Assembly: GCF_026167665.1 (NCBI RefSeq)
Contig: NZ_CP098740.1
Coordinates: 6,510,001-6,574,000, forward strand
DNA length: 64,000 nucleotides
Direction: 5' to 3'
From: Streptomyces drozdowiczii
GTDB taxonomy: Bacteria > Actinomycetota > Actinomycetes > Streptomycetales > Streptomycetaceae
Shown here in pieces: positions 19,591-29,100 of the stretch (positions are counted from its first letter, which is position 1; the number at the start of each line of letters is the position of its first letter). The notes beneath the pieces are model-generated. The model was not told where the DNA came from. It did no database searches and worked only from the letters and a program-made list of their open reading frames with translations. The position numbers and the translations under genes are program-made.

Positions 19591-21120
19591 TCAGGGCGAC
19601 ACCGCCGGTACCGCCCGTTCGGGTGACGTCCGGTTCTCCGCCGCCCGCGCGATATTGCGCGCCATCCCGCCGAACACCACCGCGTGGAACGGGGAGACGC
19701 TCCACCAGTAGGCGTGCCCGAGCAGCCCGCGCGGATGGAACAGGGCCCGCTGCCGGTAGCGCGACCGGCCCTCCCCGTCCCGCTCCACGTACATCTCCAG
19801 CCAGGCCGGGCCCGGCAGCCGCATCTCCGCCCGCAGCCGCAGCAGGTGCCCCGGCTCGATCTCCTCGACCCGCCAGAAGTCCAGCGAGTCGCCCACCCGC
19901 AGCCGGTCCGTGTCGCGCCGGCCGCGCCGCAGGCCGACCCCGCCCACCAGCCGGTCCAGCCAGCCGCGCACCGCCCAGGCCAGCGGGAACGAGTACCAGC
20001 CGTGCTCCCCGCCGATGCCCTCCACCACCCGCCACAGGGCCTCCGGCGACGCGTTCACCTCGCGCTCCCGCACATCCTCGTACAGGCTGCCGCCCGCCCA
20101 GTCCGGGTCCGTGGGCAGCGGGTCGCTGGGGACGCCCGGCACTGAGGCGGAGGACCACCGGGTGGTGACCCGGGCCTCCCTGATCCGTTGCAGGGCCAGG
20201 CGCAGCGCCGTGTCGAAGGTGAACGGCTGCCCCGCGCCGTCGGGCACGTACCCCGCGATGTCGTGCTCCCGGCACACCACCTCGTACCGCAGGGACTCGG
20301 CGAGCGGCCGGGCGATCGACGCGGGCACGGGCGTGATCAGCCCGACCCAGTGGCTGGACAGGCCCGGTGACAGCATCGGCACGGGCAGGATCAGCCGGTG
20401 CGGCAGCTCCGCCACCTCCGCGTAACGCTGCATCATGTCCCGGTACGTGAGGACGTCCGGGCCGCCGATGTCGAAGGTGCGGTTCACGTCCCGGGGCATG
20501 TGGGCACTGCCCACCAGATAGCGCAGCACATCGCGCACGGCGATCGGCTGGATCCGCGTCGACACCCAGCTCGGCGTCACCATCACCGGCAGCCGCTCCG
20601 TGAGATAGCGCAGCATTTCGAAGGAGGCGGAGCCCGAGCCGATGATGACGGCCGCCCGCAGCGCGGTCGTCGGCACGCCGGAGTCCAGCAGGATGCGCCC
20701 GACCTCGGCCCGGGAGCGCAGATGCGGCGACAGCTCCCGCTCGGGCACGCCCTCGGGCGTGAGGCCGCCCAGATAGACGATGCGACCGACACCGGCGGCC
20801 CGCGCCTGCTCCGCGAAGGCGGTGGCGGCCCGCCGGTCGGTCTCCTCGAAACCGGCCCCGGTCGTCAGCGCGTGCACCAGGTAGTACGCCACGTCGATGC
20901 CGTCCATCGCCGGGGCGAGCGAGGCCGCGTCCGTGACATCGCCGCGTACCGTCTCGACGTCGCCGGCCCATGGCTGGTCGCGCAGCTTCTCCGGGGTGCG
21001 GGCCAGGCACCGCACCCGGTGCCCGGCCGCCAGCAGCTCCGGGACCAGGCGGCCGCCGATGTAGCCGCTGGCGCCCGTGACCAGGCAGTTCAAGGGTGCG
21101 TTGGCGTGATCGCCCGTCAT
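19591..21120 (-). CDS. SDR-type NAD(P)-binding protein with C-terminal DUF2867 domain
   Basis: This 509-residue protein has an N-terminal atypical short-chain dehydrogenase domain. The nucleotide-binding motif is LVTGASGYIGGRLVPELLA, and VYLGGLTPEG and FDIGGPDVLTYRDMM also fit. A C-terminal DUF2867 (SRPBCC-like) half runs from about residue 330: WRVVEGIGGEHGWYSFPLAW to HPRGLLGHAYWWSVSPFHAVVFGGMARNI. The reaction is unknown. GGAGG lies 4 bases before the ATG. It is 67 bp upstream of the photolyase gene on the same strand; such pairs are often seen near light-response genes. Confidence 0.82.
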   Translation of the reverse strand: MTGDHANAPLNCLVTGASGYIGGRLVPELLAAGHRVRCLARTPEKLRDQPWAGDVETVRGDVTDAASLAPAMDGIDVAYYLVHALTTGAGFEETDRRAATAFAEQARAAGVGRIVYLGGLTPEGVPERELSPHLRSRAEVGRILLDSGVPTTALRAAVIIGSGSASFEMLRYLTERLPVMVTPSWVSTRIQPIAVRDVLRYLVGSAHMPRDVNRTFDIGGPDVLTYRDMMQRYAEVAELPHRLILPVPMLSPGLSSHWVGLITPVPASIARPLAESLRYEVVCREHDIAGYVPDGAGQPFTFDTALRLALQRIREARVTTRWSSASVPGVPSDPLPTDPDWAGGSLYEDVREREVNASPEALWRVVEGIGGEHGWYSFPLAWAVRGWLDRLVGGVGLRRGRRDTDRLRVGDSLDFWRVEEIEPGHLLRLRAEMRLPGPAWLEMYVERDGEGRSRYRQRALFHPRGLLGHAYWWSVSPFHAVVFGGMARNIARAAENRTSPERAVPAVSP

Positions 21121-21249
21121 GAGACCTCCGCATCGGGTCCGGATGCGCCGGGCCCGCGCGACCGGCCCGTCGCGACCAGTCTGACGCCGGGCGGCCCGCC
21201 CCGCACGGCGCGGGGGTGTGGTCCGGCGTTCGCGGGGCATCCGTCGCGC

Positions 21250-21932
21250 ATGGATGCAGCGGCGGCAAGACCCCGGAGCGGTACGGCCCGGCGGAAGGGA
21301 TGGGGGCGGCTCCTGCTGCGCCTCTCGATCCTCGTACTGGCCTTCGTGGCCATGGTCGGATTCTCGGTGGTGCTGGCAAAGGTGACGCTCACCCCGTCGC
21401 CCGCCTCCGAGGAACTCGTGAAGTCGAACCTGCACCCGGGCCGCTCGCTGCGGCAGTACGCCGAGGACTACACGTTCCTCGCGGCGTGCAAGCAGGCCGG
21501 CGGCAACCTGGTGCTCGGCATGCCCTTCGGCATCCTGCTGCCGATCCTCGTCCCGCGACGGCTCCGGATGCTCCGGATGTTCGTGCTGACCGTGGGGTCA
21601 TCGTCCTGGTGGAGCTGGTGCAGGGGGCGATCGTACGGGGCCGCGCCTTCGACGTGGACGACGTCATCCTCAACACGACGGGTGCCCTTCTGGCCTATCT
21701 GTTCGTGGGGCGGCGCCTGAGCCACCGTTACCACGTCCTCGCCGAGGATCCGGAGCCCGAGCCGGCGGACCGCCCGAAGACGGCGCCCCGTACGAAGGCC
21801 GCGCCCCGGACGAAGACCGGGCCGCGCCCCGAGGCCGAGACGCGCCGTACCGCGCGGTCCGCGTCCGCCTGGTCGCGGATGCGCCACGGCATCCGCCGCA
21901 GGGCCGCGCGCGGACGGCCCCGCAAGCGCTGA
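21250..21932 (+). CDS. VanZ-family membrane protein, frameshifted
   Basis: The first part (MDAAAARPRSGTARRKGWG, then a membrane segment LLLRLSILVLAFVAMVGFSV) runs into GGNLVLGMPFGILLPIL and MFVLTV. The family continues in another frame with VIVLVELVQGAIVRGRAFDVDD and VILNTTGALLAYLFVG. One extra G in the run at 21594-21597 joins them into a 227-residue protein with the normal VanZ layout. VanZ proteins are small membrane proteins; the namesake gives teicoplanin resistance, but most have no known role. The C-terminal 60 residues are basic and charged. The frameshift is probably a sequencing error. Confidence 0.8.
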
Positions 21933-22026
21933 CCTGCGGCGGCACGGCTACCCGATCGGCCCGTGGCCGATTGCGGACCGTGTCCGGCGGGCCGACGGTG
22001 GAAGGCCACCGCCGAGAAGGAGCGAC

Positions 22027-22809
22027 ATGACCGACGCCCAGTGGAGCCCGGGGCCGCGCGCCGGGGACGCCGACGAGTTCCGGCCCGTGCTGGACGTCGT
22101 GGAACCGGCCCGTCAGCGGCGGCTCACCGTCTTCTTCCGGCTGCTCCTGCTGGTCCCGCACTTCGTCGTGCTGTTCTTCCTGGAGATCGCGGCCTTCTTC
22201 ACCGTCGTGTTCGGCTGGTTCGCCGCCCTGGCGCTCGGCCGGCTGCCCGGACCCGTCTACCGCTTCCTCGCCCAGGTCCTGGCCTACCGGACCCGGGTCG
22301 GCGCGAGCGCCATGCTCCTCGTCGACAGCTACCCGCCGTTCAGCCTGTCCCAGCCGCCGGACCACCCCGTCCGCATCGACGTCCGCCCCACGCGGCTGAA
22401 CCGGCTCGCCGTGTTCTTCCGGCTGATCCTGGTCGTCCCCGCCGCGATCGTGCAGGGCCTCGCCACGTCCGGCTGGTCCGCCCTGGCCGTCCTGTGGTGG
22501 CTCATCACGCTGATCCTGGGCCGCATGCCCCGCCCGCTCTTCGAGGCCACCGCGGCCACCCTGCGCTACGAGATGCGGGTCTCCGCCTACTTCTCGCTGC
22601 TCAGCCCCGCCTACCCCAAGGGGCTCTTCGGCGACGACGACCTCTCCGTACCGCAGGGCCGGCCGCGCTCCGCCACCAGGCCGCTGGTCATGAGCAGCGC
22701 GGGCAAGGCCCTGGTGGTCCTCTTCCTGGTCCTCGGGCTGGTCGGCGGTGCCACGACGTCCGTGACCCGCTCCGCATCGGACGGCGACGACTACAGCATG
22801 CGCGCGTAA
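22027..22809 (+). CDS. DUF4389 membrane protein
   Basis: This 260-residue protein has two similar halves, each with LTVFFRLLLLVPHFVV or LAVFFRLILVVPAAIV and a following membrane segment (FFTVVFGWFAALALGRLP; WLITLILGRMPRPLF). This repeated layout is that of DUF4389 proteins. One more hydrophobic segment is near the C-terminus (LVVLFLVLGLVGGATTS). The function is unknown. GAGAAGGAG lies before the ATG. It is a single gene. Confidence 0.82.
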   Translation: MTDAQWSPGPRAGDADEFRPVLDVVEPARQRRLTVFFRLLLLVPHFVVLFFLEIAAFFTVVFGWFAALALGRLPGPVYRFLAQVLAYRTRVGASAMLLVDSYPPFSLSQPPDHPVRIDVRPTRLNRLAVFFRLILVVPAAIVQGLATSGWSALAVLWWLITLILGRMPRPLFEATAATLRYEMRVSAYFSLLSPAYPKGLFGDDDLSVPQGRPRSATRPLVMSSAGKALVVLFLVLGLVGGATTSVTRSASDGDDYSMRA

Positions 22810-22851
22810 AACGGCTCGTACGAAAAGCTGTTCAGGGTGCATGATCGCCGG

Positions 22852-23367
22852 ATGACTTGGACCGCACCCTCAGCCACCCGTACGCCCGGCTCGCTCGTCG
22901 CCCCCGAACGGGAGATGCTCACCGGCTATCTCGGCTGGTTCCGCTCCACCCTCCTCCAGAAGTGCGCCGGGCTCACCGGTGAACAGCTCGCCGAACGGAC
23001 GGTGGAGCCCTCGAACCTGTCCCTGCTGGGGCTCGTACGCCACATGGCCAAGGTCGAACGCACCTGGTTCCGGCAGCGGTTCGCCGGGCAGGACCTGGAG
23101 CCCCTGTACGACCTCGCCAAGGGCAAGGACGCGGATTTCGAGGACCTGGATCCCGCCACGGCCGCCGAGGACTACGCCCGGCTGGTCGAGGAGTGCCGGC
23201 TCGCCGACGAGATCGTCGCCGGGGCCTCGCTGGACGACACCTTCACCCACAATGGGGAGGTGTTGTCGCTGCGTCTCGTCCACGTCCACATGATCGGGGA
23301 GTACGCGCGCCACATCGGCCACGCCGACCTGGTGCGGGAGCGGCTCGACGGGGTCACCGGGGCCTGA
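22852..23367 (+). CDS. DinB-family protein (DUF664 type)
   Basis: This 171-residue four-helix protein belongs to the DinB/YfiT superfamily. Typical metal-site histidines lie in GLVRHMAKVERTWFRQRFAG and LRLVHVHMIGEYARHIGHADLVRERLDG. Actinobacterial members are often thiol-dependent (mycothiol or bacillithiol type) transferases or detoxifying enzymes. An upstream ATG at 22837 is possible; 22852 fits the family better. The substrate is unknown. Confidence 0.82.
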   Translation: MTWTAPSATRTPGSLVAPEREMLTGYLGWFRSTLLQKCAGLTGEQLAERTVEPSNLSLLGLVRHMAKVERTWFRQRFAGQDLEPLYDLAKGKDADFEDLDPATAAEDYARLVEECRLADEIVAGASLDDTFTHNGEVLSLRLVHVHMIGEYARHIGHADLVRERLDGVTGA

Positions 23368-23446
23368 GTGGCCTTCGGGGCCCCGGAGACGGCGCAAGGG
23401 CGGGTTCGCCCTGCGTGAACCCGGCGGGCCGGGTCATACGGACGGT

Positions 23447-24160
23447 ATGACCTCCACCGACTCGGCGACAGAACCGTCCACGAAGCCCGGCCCGGCCGAC
23501 GACGGCCGGCGCCGCCGTCGCTGGGGCCGTGCGGCTGCCTTGACCGCCGCCGCGCTCGCCCTGCTGTTCCTCGGTACCCGCCTCAGCCTGCTGCCCGGCC
23601 TGGGCGACATCTTCGGCGAGGAGACCCACGACCGCTCCGGCCCCGCGGTGCTCAAGTCGATCCAGGACATGAGCAGGTACGAGGCGGCGGCCGGCAACTT
23701 CCAGGTCGTGGTCGACCTGGAGAAGGACACCAAGTACGTCCCCGACGTGATCCGGGGCAGCCGCACGCTGTACGTGGGCGCCGGCACCGTCTCCGCCTAC
23801 GTCGACCTCGGACGGGTGACGAGCGGGGGAGTGGTCGTGAACAAGGACCGCACCACCGCCGAACTCCGGCTCCCGCACGCCGTCCTGGGCAAGCCGGCGC
23901 TCGACCCCGACCGCTCCTACGCGGTGTCCAAGCAGCGCGGCCTCCTCGACCGGCTCGGCGACTTCTTCTCCGACAACCCGGGCAGTGAGCAGGCGGTCAA
24001 CAAGCTGGCCGCCGCCCACATCGGCGACGCGGCCAAGGAGAGCGGCCTCGCGCAGCGCGCCGAGAAGAACACCACCGCGATGCTCAAGGGCCTGCTCGAA
24101 TCCCTGGGCTTCGAGCAGGTCACGGTTGTCTACGGCACCGAGGGCACCGGGGGCTCCTGA
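23447..24160 (+). CDS. DUF4230 membrane-anchored protein
   Basis: This 237-residue protein has a short charged start and one membrane segment (AAALTAAALALLFLGTRLSLL, about residues 30-50), so most of it is outside the cell. The DUF4230 domain follows: LKSIQDMSRYEAAAGNFQVVVD and FLV-like strands through GAGTVSAYVDLGRVTSGGVVV, with helices at the end. No function is known for the family. It is a single gene, possibly cotranscribed with the DinB gene 79 bp upstream. Confidence 0.8.
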   Translation: MTSTDSATEPSTKPGPADDGRRRRRWGRAAALTAAALALLFLGTRLSLLPGLGDIFGEETHDRSGPAVLKSIQDMSRYEAAAGNFQVVVDLEKDTKYVPDVIRGSRTLYVGAGTVSAYVDLGRVTSGGVVVNKDRTTAELRLPHAVLGKPALDPDRSYAVSKQRGLLDRLGDFFSDNPGSEQAVNKLAAAHIGDAAKESGLAQRAEKNTTAMLKGLLESLGFEQVTVVYGTEGTGGS

Positions 24161-24276
24161 CCGCGACACGACGGCCGGGGCGGATTACCCCGGCCGCAGA
24201 AGTCGTTGAAGCCATGATGAGATGCCGCGGCCGACCATGAGCCACGGCCGGACAGACCGACGACGGGACAGAACGC

Positions 24277-24723
24277 ATGCCTCTCCAGGGCGAGTACGAG
24301 CCGAGCCCCTCCCAGTGGGTTCGCGACCAGGTCGAGCAGTACGAGAGCTCGGGCGGCACGGAAGGGACGACGATGCGCGGCATGCCCGTCATCGTCCTGA
24401 CCACCGTGGGCGCCAAGACCGGGAAGATCCGCAAGACGCCCCTGATGCGCGTCGAGCACGACGGCCGGTATGCGGTGGTCGCCTCCCAGGGCGGCGCCCC
24501 GACCCACCCCGTCTGGTACCACAACCTCAAGGCCGACCCGCGCGCCGAGCTCCAGGACGGCCCGGCCCGGGCCGACATGACGGCCCGTGAGGTCACCGGC
24601 GCGGAGAAGGAGCAGTGGTGGGAGCGCGCCGTCGAGGCGTTCCCCGACTACGCCGACTACCAGAAGAAGACGGACCGGCAGATCCCCGTGTTCGTACTGG
24701 AGCCGGTGGACGGGAGCCACTGA
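24277..24723 (+). CDS. Deazaflavin (F420)-dependent nitroreductase family protein
   Basis: This 148-residue protein belongs to the Ddn/FDOR family. Its signature is [20 protein letters not shown] and [21 protein letters not shown], then [20 protein letters not shown]. Members bind F420 and reduce small molecules; actinomycetes have many. The [26 protein letters not shown] end also fits. It lies on its own, upstream of the DUF6221 gene on the same strand. Confidence 0.88.
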   Translation: MPLQGEYEPSPSQWVRDQVEQYESSGGTEGTTMRGMPVIVLTTVGAKTGKIRKTPLMRVEHDGRYAVVASQGGAPTHPVWYHNLKADPRAELQDGPARADMTAREVTGAEKEQWWERAVEAFPDYADYQKKTDRQIPVFVLEPVDGSH

Positions 24724-24791
24724 GGACGCGTCGGGATAGTGTCCAGCTCGGCCCCCAGGGGGTGGGGCCGAGCGGAAGGATGCGAAACCAG

Positions 24792-25199
24792 ATGACGACA
24801 GACAACTCCGACCTCGTCGCCTTCGTCAGGGCGCGCCTCGACGAGGAAGAAGACCTCGCCCGGGCGGCCGGCGGCGACGCCTGGCGGTGCCCGGCCGAGT
24901 CGCCCGGCGAGATCCACGACCGGGGCGGCGCGATCGCCTTCACCCTGCGCACGCACGGCCACGCCTACGACCGGCACATCGTCCGCCAGGACCCGGCCCG
25001 GACGCTCCAGCGCATCGAGACCAACCGGGTCCTCCTGGACGAGTACGCCGAGGTCGCCGCGCTCGACGTGGACCGCCCGCAGCGCGACTTCGCGTCCGGC
25101 CGGGCCTTCGGCCTGGGCTTCGTGGTCCGGCAGCTGGCCGCCGAGAACGCGGGCCACCCCGACTACCTGGTGAAGTGGCTGCCCCGGTTCACCCAGTGA
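24792..25199 (+). CDS. DUF6221-type small protein
   Basis: This 135-residue acidic protein begins DLVAFVRARLDEEEDLARAAGG and has DRHIVRQDPARTLQRIETNR and a final HPDYLVKWLPRF. This is the pattern of DUF6221, a family found almost only in Streptomyces and often near phage or mobile genes. I see no mobile gene here. The ATG at 24792 follows GGAAGG 12 bases earlier. The function is unknown. Confidence 0.7.
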   Translation: MTTDNSDLVAFVRARLDEEEDLARAAGGDAWRCPAESPGEIHDRGGAIAFTLRTHGHAYDRHIVRQDPARTLQRIETNRVLLDEYAEVAALDVDRPQRDFASGRAFGLGFVVRQLAAENAGHPDYLVKWLPRFTQ

Positions 25200-25216
25200 C
25201 CGGCGGGCCCGCCGGC

Positions 25217-25405
25217 TCAGAGCGCGTTCGTCCCGTGGTCGCCCTTGGTGGTCACCTGGTCGCTCCGCTCCTGGAGCCGGCGGGCCTTGTCCCGGAGGCG
25301 CTGCCGCTCCTGCGGGTCCGCCGTGCGTTCGGCGGTCTCCCGCATCTCCTCGGCCTTCGCCCGGATGCGCTCGGCCCGGCCGCCGGTCTCGTCCGCAACG
25401 CTCAT
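25217..25405 (-). CDS. DUF6381-type small helical protein
   Basis: This 62-residue protein is charged and helical (RAERIRAKAEEMRETAERTA, then QERQRLRDKARRLQERSDQ), probably a short coiled coil. The pattern matches the DUF6381 family of Streptomyces. GGAG lies 5 bases before the ATG. It is divergent from the GlxA-type regulator. The function is unknown. Confidence 0.7.
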   Translation of the reverse strand: MSVADETGGRAERIRAKAEEMRETAERTADPQERQRLRDKARRLQERSDQVTTKGDHGTNAL

Positions 25406-25558
25406 GATCACTCCAGGTTCTCGGTGGAGAGCCGTCCATCCCAGCGAACCAGCGCGCCCGCACGCCCGCATCCCGAACGCGGGAGCCGGCCCGCCGATGT
25501 CCGAATGTGACAGGGAACCGTCATTGCGGCCACCGGTGCGGTTGACCAGGATGGAGTC

Positions 25559-26551
25559 ATGTCCACCGCACACCGCGTCGTCATCGCGGTCTTCCCCGGC
25601 GTCGATCTGCTCGACGTCTCAGGCCCCGCCGAGGTCTTCGCCCTGGCCAACCGGGTGTCCGGGGGCCACGACCGCTACGAGGTCCGGCTCGCCGGGCCCG
25701 AGGCGGGCGAGGTCCGGACCTCGGCCGGGGTGCGGCTGCTGGCCGACCTCACCTTCGGCGAGGTGGGCCGGGAGGTCGACACCCTGCTGGTGCCCGGCGC
25801 GGTCGACATCAGCGACGACGGGCCCGTCGCCCGGATCGACGCGGACATCGTGGCCTGGGTGAAGGAGACCGCCCCGCACGCCCGCCGGGTGGCGTCCGTG
25901 TGCGTCGGCGCGCATCTGCTGGCCGCCGCCGGGCTCCTGGACGGGAAGACGGCGACGACGCACTGGTCGACCGCCGCCCAGCTCGCCGCCGCGCACCCGG
26001 AGGTCACGGTGGACGCGGATCCGATCTTCGTACGCGCCGACCGGGGCCGGGTGTGGACCGGTGCCGGCATCAGCGCCTGCCTGGACCTCGCGCTCGCCCT
26101 GGTGGCCGAGGACCTGGGCGAGGACACCGCGCTCGCCGTGGCACGCCAGTTGGTGATGTACCTCAAGCGGCAGGGCGGACAGAGCCAGTTCTCCGTGCCC
26201 CTGAGCCGACCGGCCGCCTCCCGGCGCGAGATCGACGCGCTGCGGCTGTGGATCGCGGACCACCTCGACGAGGACCTGTCCGCACCGGTGCTCGCGGCGC
26301 GGATGTGCCTGAGCGAGCGCCACTTCGCCCGGGTCTTCAAACAGGAGACCGGTGTCTCGCCGGCCGCCTATGTGGAGTCCGCCCGCGTCGAGGCGGCGCG
26401 CCGGCTCCTGGAGACCACCGACGACCCGCTCGACCGGGTGGCATCCGCCGCCGGGCTCGGGTCGGCGGAGACCCTGCACCGCGTGTTCCGGCGGCAGATC
26501 GCCACCACACCGGCCGCCTACCGCCGTCGCTTCCGCACCCACGCGGCCTGA
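25559..26551 (+). CDS. GlxA-family AraC-type transcriptional regulator
   Basis: This 330-residue regulator has an N-terminal DJ-1/PfpI-like domain (RVVIAVFPGVDLLDVSGPAE, with the nucleophile-elbow Cys in RRVASVCVGAHLLAAAGLLD). The C-terminal AraC domain has two helix-turn-helix units (APVLAARMCLSERHFARVFK and LDRVASAAGLGSAETLHRVF). It probably controls the isochorismatase-like hydrolase gene that starts 89 bp downstream on the same strand; GlxA regulators are often next to their targets. The inducer is unknown. Confidence 0.88.
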   Translation: MSTAHRVVIAVFPGVDLLDVSGPAEVFALANRVSGGHDRYEVRLAGPEAGEVRTSAGVRLLADLTFGEVGREVDTLLVPGAVDISDDGPVARIDADIVAWVKETAPHARRVASVCVGAHLLAAAGLLDGKTATTHWSTAAQLAAAHPEVTVDADPIFVRADRGRVWTGAGISACLDLALALVAEDLGEDTALAVARQLVMYLKRQGGQSQFSVPLSRPAASRREIDALRLWIADHLDEDLSAPVLAARMCLSERHFARVFKQETGVSPAAYVESARVEAARRLLETTDDPLDRVASAAGLGSAETLHRVFRRQIATTPAAYRRRFRTHAA

Positions 26552-26640
26552 CGGCTCCGCCCCCACACCTCTTACCTGGCACGGCGAACGGCTTCGCCAT
26601 GCCCGCACACCCTGCCCACCACCCCGAGAAAGGCACCACC

Positions 26641-27264
26641 ATGACCACGAACCAGCCCTCCGCGACCCTCCGCGAGGTCTCCGGCCTGGACGCCCGTCTG
26701 CCCCGGCTGAGCGAATCCGTCCTGATCCTCATCGACGTCCAGAACACCTACCGCACCGGCGTGATGGCCCTGGAAGGCGCCGAGGAGGCCGTCGCGGCCT
26801 GCGCCCGGCTGCTGGAGCGGGCCAGGGCCGCCGGCACCCCGGTCATCCACGTCATCCACGACGGCGGCGAGGGCTCCCCGTACGACATCCGCGAGCACAT
26901 CGGCGCCCTCAGCGACGAGGTGGCGCCCCGGGAGGGCGAGGCGGTGGTGGTCAAGCAGTTCCCGAACTCCTTCTACCGCACGGAGCTGGAGAAGACCCTC
27001 ACCGCCCTGGGCGCGGAGCCCGGCAGCGGCAAGGACCTGGTGCTCGCCGGGTTCATGGCCCACATGTGCGTCACGCACACCGCCCAGGGCGCGTTCAACC
27101 TGGGCTACCGGCCCGCCGTCGTCGCCGAGGCCACGGCCACCCGCAGCCTGCCCGCGCCCGACGGCACGGTGGTGGCGGCGAGCGCGCTGAAGACCGCCGC
27201 GCTCACCGCCATAGGCGACCTGTTCGCGCCGGTCGCCCCCACGGTGGACGACATCCCGGCCTGA
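26641..27264 (+). CDS. Isochorismatase-like cysteine hydrolase
   Basis: This 207-residue protein has the isochorismatase fold. The catalytic triad can be read: Asp in LILIDVQNTYRTG, Lys in AVVVKQFPNSFYRT and Cys in LAGFMAHMCVTHTAQGAFNL. Such enzymes hydrolyse amides or vinyl ethers such as nicotinamide or isochorismate; there is no sign of an aryl carrier domain. A GAGAAAGG site precedes the ATG. It lies downstream of the GlxA-type regulator. Confidence 0.88.
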   Translation: MTTNQPSATLREVSGLDARLPRLSESVLILIDVQNTYRTGVMALEGAEEAVAACARLLERARAAGTPVIHVIHDGGEGSPYDIREHIGALSDEVAPREGEAVVVKQFPNSFYRTELEKTLTALGAEPGSGKDLVLAGFMAHMCVTHTAQGAFNLGYRPAVVAEATATRSLPAPDGTVVAASALKTAALTAIGDLFAPVAPTVDDIPA

Positions 27265-27289
27265 CGGCGGCGGCCGCCGGGCGGAGAGG

Positions 27290-27963
27290 TCAGCGCTCGA
27301 CCGACGTGGTCGTGAAGCGGCCGCCGCAGACGCGGATCTGCGGGTCGCGCAGGGTCAGCGCCTCCTTGGAGCCCGGCGGGTACACCCGCAGATAGGCGCC
27401 CTGCTTCCAGCAGCCGCCGTCCGCGATGCCCTGGTTCAGCGTGTGCAGCACGACGTGCGCCGTCTTGCCGGAAGCCAGTTCCGTCGCCCCGTGCGAGGCG
27501 CCGTCACGCTTGGCCGGAGCGCCGATGACCTGGCCGTCACGCTGGATCAGGGAGACGCCGGGGAAGCCGTTGAGGGTGCAGGAGTGCCCGGACTTGTTCA
27601 CGAACGTGAGCTCGTAGTAGACCTGCCCGGCGCCCCCGTCGCCGCGCTTCACGCTCATGCCCAGCCCGTCGGCCGTGCACCGAGCCGGACCGGCGGCGTC
27701 GGCCCCGGACGACGCGGCCGAGTCGCTGGGCGCGGCGGGGAGGACGGCGCGCTCCCCGGGGGTGAGGAGGCCGGGTCGGACGGCTGCGACGAGGTCTGCG
27801 CGGGGCCCGTCGTCCCGGCGTGGGCCGCGGGCGAGGCCGCGCCCTCCGATCCGGAGCCGTCGTCGTTGCAGCCCGCCGCGACGAGGGCGAAGGACATCAT
27901 CGCGACGGGCACGAGGAGGCGGCGGTGGAGCGTACGAGTGGTGGTGCGAGAAAGAGTGCCCAT
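27290..27963 (-). CDS. DUF4232 lipoprotein, frameshifted
   Basis: The start (MGTLSRTTTRTLHRRLLVPV, then AMMSFALVAAGCNDDGSG) is a lipoprotein signal peptide with the lipobox LVAAGC. A Ser/Pro-rich spacer follows. The DUF4232 domain is in another frame: CTADGLGMSVKRGDGGAGQ, FVNKSGHSCTLNGFPGVSL and the end LTLRDPQIRVCGGRF. One base added at the G run 27738-27741 gives a 224-residue protein. DUF4232 is an Ig-like extracellular domain of unknown role. The frameshift is probably a base-calling error. Confidence 0.8.
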
Positions 27964-28029
27964 AACGGGCGCCTGCTCGATTTTCTGCGATGCCAATCTG
28001 ATGATCTGGCAAAAAATCCCGTGGACCGG

Positions 28030-28799
28030 TCACTCCGCGGCCGGCCGGACCACCGGCAACCCCGCCGTCTCCGCCGCCTCGGCCAGCACCTCGCGGAGCA
28101 TCGCCGGGGTGAGCCGGCCGGTGAAGACGTTGCGCTGGCTGACGTGGTAGCAGCCGAACAACGTCAGCGGGTCGTCCGCACCGTCGGCCGGTTCCAGCAC
28201 CGTACGGGCGCCGTGACCGAACACCGGCCGGGGCCGGGGCACCCGCTGCCCGGCGCGTTCCAGGGCGGCCAGGGTCGCCTGCCAGCCGAAGCCGCCGAGC
28301 ACGACGACCGACCGCACCGTGGGCCGCAGCAGCTGGAGCTCCCGGGCCAGCCACGGCCGGCAGGTGTCGCGCTCGCCCGGCGTGGGGCGGTTGGCCGGGG
28401 GCGCGCAGTGCACGGGGGACGTCACCCTGACCCCGTACAGTTCGAGCCCGTCCGCCAGGTCCGTCACCGTGGACCGGGAGGCCAGCCCCAGCTCGTACAG
28501 CGTGGCGTACAGGAGATCGCCCGCCCGGTCGCCGGTGAACATCCTGCCGGTCCGGTTCCCGCCGTGCGCGGCGGGCGCCAGGCCCGTGATGGCGAGGGAG
28601 GCGTCGGGGGCCCGAAGCCGGGCACGGGCCTGGCCCAGTACTCCCAGTCACGGAAGGCGGGGCGTTTGATACGGGCGGTCTCCTCCCGCCACTCCACCAG
28701 CCGGGGACAGGCGCGGCAGGTGACCAGCTGCCTGTCGAGCCCGGCGAGCGTTCGGGAGCGGGCGGCGGCCCGTACGGGGTAGTCATCGGCGGTACACAT
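28030..28799 (-). CDS. Uracil-DNA glycosylase, family 5 type, frameshifted
   Basis: The first part has the N-terminal Fe-S and core start: [20 protein letters not shown] and [15 protein letters not shown]. The rest is in another frame: [57 protein letters not shown] and the late motif [17 protein letters not shown]. One C added at 28611-28613 restores [20 protein letters not shown] and a 256-residue protein. Four cysteines for a 4Fe-4S cluster are visible. It should remove uracil from DNA. The frameshift is probably a sequence error. Confidence 0.85.
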
Positions 28800-28870
28800 G
28801 ATCGACCCGCTTCCACGTTCCTGGTTCCCGCCCGGTGGCGTGCTCACCGAAATGAGCGTACCCAGGGACC

Positions 28871-29077
28871 ATGAACGATTTCGCCGTCGGGGACCATGTG
28901 CGATGGAACTCCGAAGCCGGTCATGTCGAAGGCGTCATCACGGAGAAGCACACGAGCGACGTCGAGTTCAAGGGACGCACCCGGCGTTGCAGCAAGGACG
29001 AACCGCAGTACGAGATCAAGAGCGACAAGACCGGCCACCTCGCCATGCACAAGGGCAGTGCGCTGAAGAAGACCTGA
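28871..29077 (+). CDS. DUF2945 (hypervirulence-associated TUDOR domain) protein
   Basis: This 68-residue protein has the sequence order [18 protein letters not shown], then [20 protein letters not shown] and [20 protein letters not shown], the pattern of the Hva1_TUDOR (DUF2945) family. It is a small SH3-like barrel. The function is unknown; members are often stress-linked. It is divergent from the glycosylase gene and convergent with the ECF sigma gene. Confidence 0.85.
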   Translation: MNDFAVGDHVRWNSEAGHVEGVITEKHTSDVEFKGRTRRCSKDEPQYEIKSDKTGHLAMHKGSALKKT

Positions 29078-29100
29078 CGGGGCGGCGCGGTCCGCCCGCC

